Positions 35,037-42,439 of a DNA stretch of 64,000 nt are shown piece after piece. This DNA is from Fictibacillus nanhaiensis (GTDB taxonomy: Bacteria; Bacillota; Bacilli; Bacillales; Fictibacillaceae). A program made the translations under genes and the position numbers. The notes under the pieces were generated by a model. That model ran no database searches, was not told the origin of the DNA, and was given only the letters and a program-made list of their open reading frames with translations. Positions within the stretch are counted from its first letter, which is position 1; each line of letters begins with the position of its first letter. The stretch lies in assembly GCA_017052515.1 (NCBI GenBank), contig JAFHKR010000038.1, positions 434,001-498,000 of the forward strand. The letters are read 5' to 3'.

Positions 35037-35247
35037 AAAAAATCCCCCTTTTAAAGAAAATCACTTACCTTATTTTAACAATAAATTCCAAATTGGGGGG
35101 TAATTTTTTATATATCAACTTAAGCAGGAGAAAGGCTTACTTTATGGGGATTTATAGGTGGTTGTTCATATCTTTCTTCTTTCTTCTGTTGTTGTATTTT
35201 TGATTAGCATAAAGCCAAAGTCGTAATTCTATTTTGGAGAGTGATTC

Positions 35248-35589
35248 ATGAAAAACAAGGTTCTTCCTACCTTTATCACTACTTGTGTGTTGATCCTTTT
35301 CCTGTCGATCAATATGATAAGTCTGTTTAAATCTTTGTTCTTTGTAGGGTTATATTTCTTTCTGTATTATGAAACGTTGATCGGAGAGAAACCGAGTTAT
35401 ATCATCTGGTTGTCTGCGTTGTTAAAGGGAATGGTTGTGATGGTGATCGGCTACTTCACGTTAGGAAAGAGTTGGGGGTTTAGGTTATTCATCTTTTATC
35501 CTATCCTCTTTATCTTTCTGTTGGGATTACCTTTACTTACCCTTTACAAACCAAATGAAGATCACAATGAGTTTAACAATCATTCGTAA
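35248..35589 (+). CDS. Hypothetical membrane protein
   Basis: 113 residues with three to four hydrophobic segments (TFITTCVLILFLSINMISLF, SLFFVGLYFFLYYETLI, LLKGMVVMVIGYFTL, LFIFYPILFIFLLGLPLLTL) and a short acidic tail. GGAGAG precedes the ATG. Family not recognised. It diverges from the ABC operon. Confidence 0.6.
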   Translation: MKNKVLPTFITTCVLILFLSINMISLFKSLFFVGLYFFLYYETLIGEKPSYIIWLSALLKGMVVMVIGYFTLGKSWGFRLFIFYPILFIFLLGLPLLTLYKPNEDHNEFNNHS

Positions 35590-35874
35590 GTTATCTTAAG
35601 CATTTAGGAATAGAGAATAGAGAATATAGATTAGAGAAGGAAAGATCCTTTTAGTCCGGCAGCAAGAACCACAAAACAAGTGGTTCTCGTCGCTTCGACA
35701 CTAAACGAACCGATAACGACAGCTTGTAAAACAATCTGTACGTTCCTGTTCCGTTTACCTTCGGCCGTATCGAACGAGCCGGAGAAAGTAGAGTGATTTA
35801 TAAGAAAAGAAAAGAACATGAGGAAAAGAGAATATAAAGATAAGAGAATTTAAAGATTAAAGAATAACATGGTA

Positions 35875-35899
35875 GGCAGCCAAAGCGGCTGCCTTTTTT
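35875..35899 (+). terminator. Terminator
   Basis: GGCAGCC (35875-35881), loop AAAGC, GGCTGCC (35887-35893), then T6. It is about 280 bp after the nearest plus-strand gene. Confidence 0.8.
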
Positions 35900-35997
35900 C
35901 TTGCCCTTTGTCTTCCGAATCGTAAAAGAAGCCGTTCCACTACCCTTCTCTTTGGTAGGGCACCCGAACCTTCCCAACGAGAAGCGAAATGATCACG

Positions 35998-36074
35998 TCA
36001 AACGGTTCAAGGGGCAAAAAACTTTTAAGCTACGCTTAATCAAAAACTTTTTGTGCTAAAACCCTTGACCGTCT
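35998..36074. repeat. Imperfect long inverted repeat upstream of ardC
   Basis: CAAACGGTTCAAGGG.GCAAAA, then AACTTTTAAGC, TAC, GCTTAATC, and CAAAAAGTT-type sequence leading into GCTAAAACCCTTGACCG. The outer CGGT(T)CAAGGG / CCCTTGACCG and inner TAAGC/GCTTA arms are complementary. It could be an RNA hairpin or protein site in the ardC leader. Confidence 0.45.
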
Positions 36075-36172
36075 GTCATGGCTTCTTTTTCTCCCTCTCT
36101 CGAACAAAGGGGCAAAATCATTCCCTTTAGGGGAAGAGATTCGATTCGGAATACAAAAGGAGGAGAAGGGCG

Positions 36173-37012
36173 ATGAAGAAAAGTGTATACGAGATGGTGA
36201 CAGAGAGAATCATGGAAGAGCTAGAAAAAGGGGTAGTTCCATGGAGACGACCATGGGTGAATGGTGGCGCAGTGAACTGGAAGACGCAGAAACCTTATCG
36301 TGGGATCAACACGTTTTTACTTCCAGCTGGAGAGTACGCGACGTTTAAACAAATCACAGAAGCGGGAGGGAAGGTGAGGAAAGGGGCTAAATCTCATATG
36401 GTAGTGTTCTGGACGTGGCTAGAGAAGGAAGAGGATGACGAAAAAGAAGATAAAATTCCGTACCTCCGTTATTACAGGGTATTCAATGTTCTAACCCAAG
36501 TAGAGGGATTAGAGAGTAAAAGAAGCGATGAGACGTTTGATCATGATCCTATCCAAGAGGCAGAAAAAATCGTTAAAGGGTATAGGGATGCGCCAGACTA
36601 TAGTTCTTATCGAGGTCGTGCGGTCTATATGCCACTGATTGATCGCATCAACTGTCCGCCACTACAAGATTTTACGATAAGAGAAGAGTATTACAGCACA
36701 CTGTTTCATGAGATGGTCCACTCTACGGGGCATGAATGTCGGTTGAAACGAGAAGCAATTGTCTCTAAACACTTTGCGTTCGGTGATGAAAGCTATTCCA
36801 AAGAAGAGCTTGTGGCAGAGATGGGAGCGGCGATGTTATGCGGGGTAGCGGGTATCGATAACACAATCCCGAACTCTGCGAGTTATATCGAGAGCTGGTT
36901 ACGCGTGTTAAAAGAAGATAGTCGCTTGGTCGTACAAGCTGCTGGACAAGCACAAAAAGCGGCCGATTATATTCTCGGTACAGAGGTAGAGGTAGTAAGA
37001 ATCGCTCCTTAA
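36173..37012 (+). CDS. ArdC-like antirestriction protein (ssDNA-binding + zinc protease)
   Basis: 279 residues. The N-terminal ArdC domain has VYEMVTERIMEELEKGVVPW, RGINTFLLP and KGAKSHMVVFW. The C-terminal zinc-protease domain carries HEMVHSTGHE (His179-Glu180...His183), a HExxH motif, and EELVAEMGAAMLCG with the third ligand Glu. ArdC proteins bind single-stranded DNA and protect incoming DNA from restriction; they are common on plasmids and integrative elements. Strong AGGAGAAGG site. Its stop overlaps a terminator. No other conjugation gene is present in this window. Confidence 0.85.
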   Translation: MKKSVYEMVTERIMEELEKGVVPWRRPWVNGGAVNWKTQKPYRGINTFLLPAGEYATFKQITEAGGKVRKGAKSHMVVFWTWLEKEEDDEKEDKIPYLRYYRVFNVLTQVEGLESKRSDETFDHDPIQEAEKIVKGYRDAPDYSSYRGRAVYMPLIDRINCPPLQDFTIREEYYSTLFHEMVHSTGHECRLKREAIVSKHFAFGDESYSKEELVAEMGAAMLCGVAGIDNTIPNSASYIESWLRVLKEDSRLVVQAAGQAQKAADYILGTEVEVVRIAP

Positions 37013-37026
37013 CAGGAGCTTTTTTT
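37004..37026 (+). terminator. Terminator overlapping the ardC stop
   Basis: GCTCCT / AGGAGC around TAAC (which contains the stop codon), then T7. Confidence 0.85.
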
Positions 37027-37223
37027 ACACGCATGGAGAAAAAACGATGTTTTTTATTTAATAAAGCAGGCATCGAGCCTGCAAAAGGAGATAAGAGGTA
37101 AAGCTCTTAAAGAATTAGTAAAGCGAATAGATAAGTAAAGGTTTATTCATGATATACTTTTTATAGGATTAGTAGTTAGGTAAGCTGTCATATACTGAAC
37201 TATAGACTTCTGGAGGTGTTTTT

Positions 37224-37628
37224 GTGGACCGTAAAATGGAGGAACAAGTTATATCTTTTCTAAGTGAAAAACTAGAAACTTATCTGATTGTTGTTTTCGG
37301 TTCCACGGCTAAAGGAACAGATCGAGTAGACAGTGATCTAGATATCGCATATTTGAGTGATCAAAAAATAGAGAAGTACAATCGATTTATGTTGTCTCAA
37401 GAGCTTGCTGCACTGATTAATAAGGACGTAGATCTTGTTGATTTGAATAACGTTTCTACGGTATTTGCGGCTCAAATCATTCAATCCGGTAAAACGATAT
37501 TATGTAGAGATGATAAACGCAGGATGGAATTTGAGATGAAGACGTTAAAAATGTATGCTAAGTTGAACGAAGAACGAGAAATCGTGATGAAAAGAATTGA
37601 AGAGAGTGGATCGATCTATGAAAAATGA
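37224..37628 (+). CDS. mntA: MntA-type antitoxin, nucleotidyltransferase
   Basis: 134 residues from a GTG start with GGAGG 8 bp upstream. A minimal nucleotidyltransferase: VVFGSTAKGTDRVDSDLDIA (Gly26-Ser27, then Asp38 and Asp40). In the type VII MntA-HepT systems this protein tri-AMPylates a tyrosine in HepT and neutralises it. The downstream HepT gene overlaps its 3' end. Confidence 0.85.
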   Translation: MDRKMEEQVISFLSEKLETYLIVVFGSTAKGTDRVDSDLDIAYLSDQKIEKYNRFMLSQELAALINKDVDLVDLNNVSTVFAAQIIQSGKTILCRDDKRRMEFEMKTLKMYAKLNEEREIVMKRIEESGSIYEK

Positions 37629-38025
37629 TGTGATACTAAACAAGATTAGCATCATCGAACGATGCTTAAAGCGGATAAATGAAGAGTATGATAACAACCC
37701 ACTAAATTTAGAAAACTTTACGAAACAAGATTCGATCATTTTGAATATCCAACGTGCTTGTGAAGCGGCGATTGATCTCGGCATGCATGTGGTGGCAGAA
37801 AAAAAACTAGGAATTCCACAAACGAGTCGAGAGACGTTTGATCTCCTACAGCAGAATGACATCATCACAATGGACCTATGTAAGGGACTAAAGGCAATGG
37901 TAGGGTTTCGCAACATTGCTGTTCATGACTATCAAGAAGTGAACCTTGAAATTGTACAAAAGATTATTGAGAAACATCTAATAGACTTTAAAACTTACAC
38001 TGAACAAATTTTGGCATATAAGTAG
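37618..38025 (+). CDS. hepT: HepT-like toxin RNase (DUF86)
   Basis: The start at 37618 (MKNDVILNKISIIERCL) is chosen because the longer reading would start inside the antitoxin gene. About 135 residues, all helical, with the HEPN active site R98-N-I-A-V-H103-D-Y105 (Rx4HxY). This Tyr is the AMPylation target in characterised pairs. Overlaps mntA by 11 bp. A complete type VII toxin-antitoxin module next to ArdC. Confidence 0.85.
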   Translation: MKNDVILNKISIIERCLKRINEEYDNNPLNLENFTKQDSIILNIQRACEAAIDLGMHVVAEKKLGIPQTSRETFDLLQQNDIITMDLCKGLKAMVGFRNIAVHDYQEVNLEIVQKIIEKHLIDFKTYTEQILAYK

Positions 38026-38066
38026 AAATCCAGTTTTACCAATTTTGCTTACATACAAACTTAAAA

Positions 38067-38105
38067 AACGCATTGCTTTTGTAAAAAATAGCAGTGTGTT
38101 TTTCT
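38067..38105 (+). terminator. Terminator after the MntA/HepT module
   Basis: AAACGCATTGCT pairs with AGCAGTGTGTTT (two G-T pairs) around TTTGTAAAAAAT, followed by T-run. Confidence 0.7.
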
Positions 38106-38363
38106 ATGGAATCGATTCAAATGTCTTCAACAAACGGTTCAGTAAAGAAAGGTATTATTTTCAGTTTATATCGAACAATAAGTTGAATTGGGTTATAATG
38201 ACATTATGTATTGTATGAATAAGATCTGTGAGTCAAAGTAGCGAAATATGATGTATGTAAAATTAAGAAGAAAAAACATTTTTATATTTGTTGTAATTCT
38301 TAGAAAATGTATTCTTGTAATTTTCTTTAAAAGCGTAAAAGCTGAGAACTGAATAGAATTATA

Positions 38364-38391
38364 ATATAGTTTTGTTAAAACTATATTTTTT
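38364..38391 (+). promoter_or_regulatory. Hairpin plus T-run in 5' leader (possible attenuator)
   Basis: ATATAGTTTT (38364-38373), loop GTT, AAAACTATAT (38377-38386), then T5: a perfect but AT-only stem shaped like a terminator, 38 bp upstream of the coding start. It could attenuate transcription of the pyrophosphorylase gene. Confidence 0.45.
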
Positions 38392-38428
38392 ACTTTTCAT
38401 ACAAATTGTAAAGCCAAGGAGCTTGTAA

Positions 38429-39634
38429 ATGGAACAATATGAACTTTTAAAAAGAAAAATTGATTATTATGATCAGGGACATCTTTTAACATTTTATAAC
38501 GAATTGAATGCAACTGAAAAGGAATCATTACTGGAGCAGATCAGTGGAATAAATTTTGAAGAAATAGAAAAAGCATATAAACAACTATCTAATCGTTCGT
38601 TTAAACAAAGATCTGAAATTACCCCGATAGAGTATGAATCAATTTCAAACCTTAGCGATTCGGAAAGAAAAATGTATGAAGAACGGGGTCTACAATTACT
38701 AAGAGAAAAGAAAGTAGCAGTTGTACTGTTAGCAGGAGGTCAGGGAACTAGACTTGGGCACGACGGACCAAAAGGCACAATAAGTTTTAGTGATTCAACT
38801 AAACAATCTCTTTTTGCCTTACAGGCTGAAAGACTGAGAAAAATAGAGAAAAAAACAGATTCTATAGTTCCTTGGTATATAATGACAAGTCCTATAAATG
38901 ATAAAGAAACCAGGGATTATTTTAGAAATAACAATTACTTTAACTGTAACCCCAATCAAATCTTTTTCTTTAAACAAGATTTAATTCCCACAATAACTCC
39001 TAAAGGTAAATTAATTCTTGAGAGTAAGTCAAAAATTTCAATGGCTCCCAACGGAAACGGAGGAGTATTTACTTCAATGAAATCAAACGGAGTATTAAGG
39101 GAGTTAGCAGAAAAGGGAATTAAATGGGTGTTTTTCAATAACATTGATAATGCTCTTGTTCAAGTTGCTGATCCTTTGTTTATTGGTTTTGCGGATAAAA
39201 AGGGTTCAAGAGTTGCAAGTAAAGCAGTTAAAAAAAGAGAACCAGGTGAAAAAGTAGGCATCTTTTGTTTATCTGAGGGAAGGCCTTCTGTTATAGAATA
39301 TTCAGAAATGAGTGAAGAGGAATGTGAGGATGAAAATTTTTTTAATTCTAATATTGGAATTCATCTTTTTTCTTTATCATTTCTTAAAGATACAGTAAAT
39401 ATCAATCTTCCTTATCATTTTGCACATAAAATTATTCCTACAATAAATGAAAATGGTAAAACAATTAAATCGAATGCCCCAAATGGGTATAAGCTAGAAA
39501 AATTTTATTTTGATATTTTTAAATATGCAGAGAGCATGTCTGTATTACAAGTACTAAGAGAAAAGGAGTTTGCACCTGTAAAAAATCGATCTGGGGAGGA
39601 CAGCTTAGAAAGTGCTAGAAAGATGCTTTTTTGA
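38429..39634 (+). CDS. UDP-N-acetylhexosamine/UDP-glucose-type pyrophosphorylase (UDPGP family)
   Basis: 401 residues. The UDPGP nucleotide loop LLAGGQGTRLGHDGPKG is at about residues 97-113. MAPNGNGG near residue 200 and FFNNIDNALVQVADP near 235-250 are the sugar-nucleotide site, and PYHFAHKI follows. This arrangement fits AGX/UAP1-like and UDP-glucose pyrophosphorylases, which form UDP-sugars from UTP and sugar-1-phosphate. It is a one-gene unit with its own leader and terminator, next to the second biosynthetic island, where it may supply the sugar nucleotide. Confidence 0.85.
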   Translation: MEQYELLKRKIDYYDQGHLLTFYNELNATEKESLLEQISGINFEEIEKAYKQLSNRSFKQRSEITPIEYESISNLSDSERKMYEERGLQLLREKKVAVVLLAGGQGTRLGHDGPKGTISFSDSTKQSLFALQAERLRKIEKKTDSIVPWYIMTSPINDKETRDYFRNNNYFNCNPNQIFFFKQDLIPTITPKGKLILESKSKISMAPNGNGGVFTSMKSNGVLRELAEKGIKWVFFNNIDNALVQVADPLFIGFADKKGSRVASKAVKKREPGEKVGIFCLSEGRPSVIEYSEMSEEECEDENFFNSNIGIHLFSLSFLKDTVNINLPYHFAHKIIPTINENGKTIKSNAPNGYKLEKFYFDIFKYAESMSVLQVLREKEFAPVKNRSGEDSLESARKMLF

Positions 39635-39708
39635 ATAATATATGTGGATTCGACAATTGATATGCCTAAACAAAAACTATTGTTCAAATGAATTAAAAAG
39701 TATAATAC

Positions 39709-39745
39709 AAAAGAGGAAAGAACTGATTGGTTCTTTCCTCTTTTG
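39709..39745. terminator. Bidirectional terminator between convergent genes
   Basis: AAAAGAGGAAAGAAC (39709-39723) and GTTCTTTCCTCTTTT (39730-39744), a perfect 15-bp stem with a 6-nt loop. Confidence 0.9.
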
Positions 39746-39808
39746 CCAATTCAACAACATTTTTATATATAAAACTTAAGTGCTATTATGTCGAAAAGGA
39801 TTACTGGA

Positions 39809-41086
39809 TTAATTTTTATTTTTGGCTTTTTGAAAATACGAAGAAGCATCTTTATAAAAGCCATAGTTTGCTAATAATATAGCAATTTCATTATATATTT
39901 CATTTAAAAGTTCTGGGTTTTCATTTTCACATAATAGGTTTTCACTCTCTTCAAAGAGTTTTATCCCTCTTTCATATTTTTCTTCCAATATATTAATATA
40001 ACCTCTCAAAAAGAAAAGAAGACCCATTTGTTTATTATTTAGCTGATATTTAGAGATTTTACTGATTCGGCTTTTTGCGGCCACTATTTCATGTTGAAAT
40101 GCATGATTTTTTCCAATTTCAATTTCACCATCTACTAACAGAGTTTTTTCGTTAAGTTTAATATAAATATCTATAGCTTTACATAAATATTCATTAGAAG
40201 AAATATAATCTCCCATTTTTCTATATAAATATCCTAAATTTATAAATACACCTGCATAGAGTTTGTTGTTTTCCCCGAGATTAAAGTAAATTAAAGCTTT
40301 TTCGTATTGTTTAACAGACTTCGCAAGGTTATTAATATTCTTATAGCAAACCCCTAATGCCATATAAATTTCACCCATTTTATATAGGGTCTCTGTGTTT
40401 AAATTCAATTTTTCAGCTTCACTTAAATAATAAATAGCAGTCATGTATTCCTTAGCGTGAGCATGTAAGACTCCAAAATTAAATAATGTTTCAATTCTCA
40501 AATTAATATTTGCGGAATATTTTTGAGAGAAATATTGTGCTTTAGAAAAAAATGTTATTGCCTCATTAAATTCTCCTAACTTGAAATTAACTTTTCCTAG
40601 TAAATTATATATTTTAACTAGTTCTGCTTCATTATATAGCTTATAACTCTCAAGAGCTTTTAAAGAATATATTTTCGCATCAATATATTCTTTTTTTTCA
40701 AAAAAAATTGTCCCTTTTATCCACAGATATTTACTTAAAAGCTCTCTATCTAAACTATCAATTTCAAATGAAGATAGAGAAACCTCTAAAGCAATTGCTT
40801 TGTCAAAGTTCATTTCTACAATATACTTTTCTATTCTTTCAAGAATATTTACTAAATCATTAGAATTAGGATTGTACTGCTCTTTGGAATCCACAAGAGT
40901 TCCGATTGTGCAGTTAAGTCGCATTGCAATTTTTTCTAAGGTATCTAACGAAGGACTTACTTTACCTTTTTCAAGTTGGCTTATGAAGCTCCTGCTTACA
41001 ATCCCTTCTGCAAGGTCATTTTGTGTCAGCCCAAGATTTTTTCTCATTTCTTTAGTTTTCAGTCCGATTTTGGTATTAATATCCAT
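39809..41086 (-). CDS. Second RRNPP-type regulator (HTH + TPR)
   Basis: 425 residues. HTH_3 at about 1-62: KTKEMRKNLGLTQNDLAEGI, SRSFISQLEKGKVSPSLDTL. It is followed by an extended TPR array (GKVNFKLGEFNEAITFFSKA, LGVCYKNINNLAKSVKQYEK, NLGYLYRKMGDYISSNEYLC). Same family as the 6435 protein but clearly different in sequence. It is divergent from the 41232 propeptide. GGAGG lies 8 bp before its start. The promoter carries an arm of the putative operator. Confidence 0.9.
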   Translation of the reverse strand: MDINTKIGLKTKEMRKNLGLTQNDLAEGIVSRSFISQLEKGKVSPSLDTLEKIAMRLNCTIGTLVDSKEQYNPNSNDLVNILERIEKYIVEMNFDKAIALEVSLSSFEIDSLDRELLSKYLWIKGTIFFEKKEYIDAKIYSLKALESYKLYNEAELVKIYNLLGKVNFKLGEFNEAITFFSKAQYFSQKYSANINLRIETLFNFGVLHAHAKEYMTAIYYLSEAEKLNLNTETLYKMGEIYMALGVCYKNINNLAKSVKQYEKALIYFNLGENNKLYAGVFINLGYLYRKMGDYISSNEYLCKAIDIYIKLNEKTLLVDGEIEIGKNHAFQHEIVAAKSRISKISKYQLNNKQMGLLFFLRGYINILEEKYERGIKLFEESENLLCENENPELLNEIYNEIAILLANYGFYKDASSYFQKAKNKN

Positions 41087-41103
41087 ATGGCCTCCGGTGT
41101 CGA

Positions 41104-41173
41104 TTTATAACATATTTTCCATAAATGTGTAAAAAAATATTGACATTAATCTTAAATAAATTCTAAAATATGT
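41104..41173. promoter_or_regulatory. Divergent promoters with paired operator arms
   Basis: Two facing promoters: on minus, TTTACA (41128-41133) and TATAAA (41104-41109), 18-bp spacer, for the regulator; on plus, TTGACA (41140-41145) and TAAAAT (41164-41169), 18-bp spacer, for the propeptide operon. Arm ACATATTTT (41110-41118) lies in the regulator's promoter; its exact complement AAAATATGT (41165-41173) covers the operon's -10. Arm centres are 55 bp apart. Binding by the RRNPP regulator is inferred. Confidence 0.6.
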
Positions 41174-41231
41174 AAGTAAGTTATAGTTAATTATAAATGT
41201 TAGTATTAATTACTTTAAAGGGGAAAATATT

Positions 41232-41354
41232 ATGTATAGGTTGTTAACACTTTTTTTATTGATTGGTTGTATTTTTGTTGGGAGTCTCAACATTGAAGCT
41301 AGAGAGTTTGTCGTTAGTGATGATGACATTTTACCATGGATAATTAAATCTTAA
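41232..41354 (+). CDS. Secreted signal propeptide of the second quorum system
   Basis: 40 residues. Signal peptide MYRLLTLFLLIGCIFVGSLN then IEA, followed by a 17-residue acidic to hydrophobic tail, REFVVSDDDILPWIIKS. The cognate signal is presumably a C-terminal piece (ILPWIIKS region), by analogy with PapR/NprX/Phr-type peptides. The AAAGGGG site is good. It faces the RRNPP regulator gene and is first in the operon: the Ldh-type gene starts 18 bp after the stop. This gives a positive or negative feedback loop with the whole operon. Confidence 0.75.
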   Translation: MYRLLTLFLLIGCIFVGSLNIEAREFVVSDDDILPWIIKS

Positions 41355-41372
41355 CGTTTATTTTCGTAAAAC

Positions 41373-42386
41373 ATGAATATTTCAAATGAGAATCTAAAAA
41401 AATTTGTTTCAAACTGCTATAAAAAAGTAGGTATACCGAACAGAGATGCTGAGACAATAGCAGATCTACAAGTATTAACAGATTCAAGAGGAGTTAAATC
41501 TCACGGTACTAAACATTTATTAAGTTATATTAATAAGTTGTTAGATGGATCTATAAATACTAAACCAAATATTAAGATAGAATCAGAAACTTTAAGTATA
41601 TGTACCATTGATGCAAATAATGGGCTGGGTCATGTAATAGGTACTTACGCTATGCAATTGGCTATAAAAAAAGCAAAGCATACAGGTATTGGAGTTATTG
41701 CTGTGCAAAATAGCAGTCATTATGGAGCAGCTGCTTGCTACTCCATGTTAGCTAGTAATGAGAACATGATTGGTTTTACAACTAGTCAAACTGGGAGTCC
41801 GAGTGTTGCTCCATTTGGTGGAATAGATCGTCTTTTAGACAATGCACCTATTTCCTTCGCAATACCTGCAAAAAAAGAACCGGCAATTGTGCTCGATATG
41901 GCGTGTGGCTCATCTTCGTGGGGAAGAATCAAAGAAATGGAAGAAAAAGGTATTAAGTTGAATGAAGGGCAAGCGCTTGATATAAACGGCCTTATTACAA
42001 CAGATCCTGTAAATGCATTTACCCTGTTACCCTTTGGAGAAGCCAAAGGTTTTGGTTTAACAGTCGTAATGAGTATTTTGACTAGACTGCTGGGAAGGCA
42101 CCAGGATAAGAGTAAAAATCAAAACAGAAGAGGACAACTCTTTATAGCTTTAAACATAGAAGTTTTCAGTGATTTAAATATATTTTTAAATTCTGTAGAC
42201 GAATTTATACGTGATATTCGAAATTCGAATACTCAAACAGAAATAGAAAAGATTACATTGCCAGGTGAGCGAGCATTTAATCAACATCAGAAGTCACAGC
42301 AAATCGGAATTGAAATTGATTCAACACACTTACACACACTCTACCAAGTAGCAAATAAATTGTCTGTTGAATTTCCATGGGAATGA
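41373..42386 (+). CDS. Ldh/MDH2-family NAD(P)-dependent dehydrogenase
   Basis: 337 residues. Typical of the malate/L-lactate (type 2) family, including ureidoglycolate dehydrogenase-like proteins: DSRGVKSHGTKHL near residue 34, then VQNSSHYGAAACYSMLA with the catalytic His near 117, MIGFTTSQTGSPSVAPFGG and a LPFGEAKGFGLTVVMSIL loop. It oxidises a 2-hydroxy acid or reduces a 2-oxo acid or imine. No good ribosome site precedes the ATG. The gene is translated directly after the propeptide. Confidence 0.8.
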   Translation: MNISNENLKKFVSNCYKKVGIPNRDAETIADLQVLTDSRGVKSHGTKHLLSYINKLLDGSINTKPNIKIESETLSICTIDANNGLGHVIGTYAMQLAIKKAKHTGIGVIAVQNSSHYGAAACYSMLASNENMIGFTTSQTGSPSVAPFGGIDRLLDNAPISFAIPAKKEPAIVLDMACGSSSWGRIKEMEEKGIKLNEGQALDINGLITTDPVNAFTLLPFGEAKGFGLTVVMSILTRLLGRHQDKSKNQNRRGQLFIALNIEVFSDLNIFLNSVDEFIRDIRNSNTQTEIEKITLPGERAFNQHQKSQQIGIEIDSTHLHTLYQVANKLSVEFPWE

Positions 42387-42439
42387 CAATTTTTATTAGG
42401 AATCACTATCCTGTAAATAAAATTTAAGGAGGATATTTT

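Larger units (their letters stand above)
35590..36172. other. Intergenic region with hairpins and inverted repeat upstream of ardC
   Basis: 583 bp. First comes purine-rich low-complexity sequence with repeated AGAGAAT-like units (35607-35640 and 35820-35865), then a perfect 8-bp hairpin (35665-35687, AGAACCAC/GTGGTTCT), a terminator (35875-35899), and an imperfect inverted repeat (about 35998-36074) just before the ardC leader. No gene is evident. Confidence 0.55.
38026..38428. other. Intergenic region with leader hairpin before the UDP-sugar pyrophosphorylase gene
   Basis: 403 bp. Terminator at 38067-38105, promoter candidate (TCGAAC 38171-38176, 17 bp, TATAAT 38194-38199), then a leader of about 230 nt containing a perfect 10-bp hairpin at 38364-38386 followed by T-run. 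AAGGAG lies before the ATG at 38429. Confidence 0.55.

Noticed and set aside
35607-35865. AGAGAAT-like repeated units as a CRISPR array or plasmid iterons
   Set aside because: Units are irregular, short and not separated by uniform spacers; purine-rich low complexity is the simpler view.
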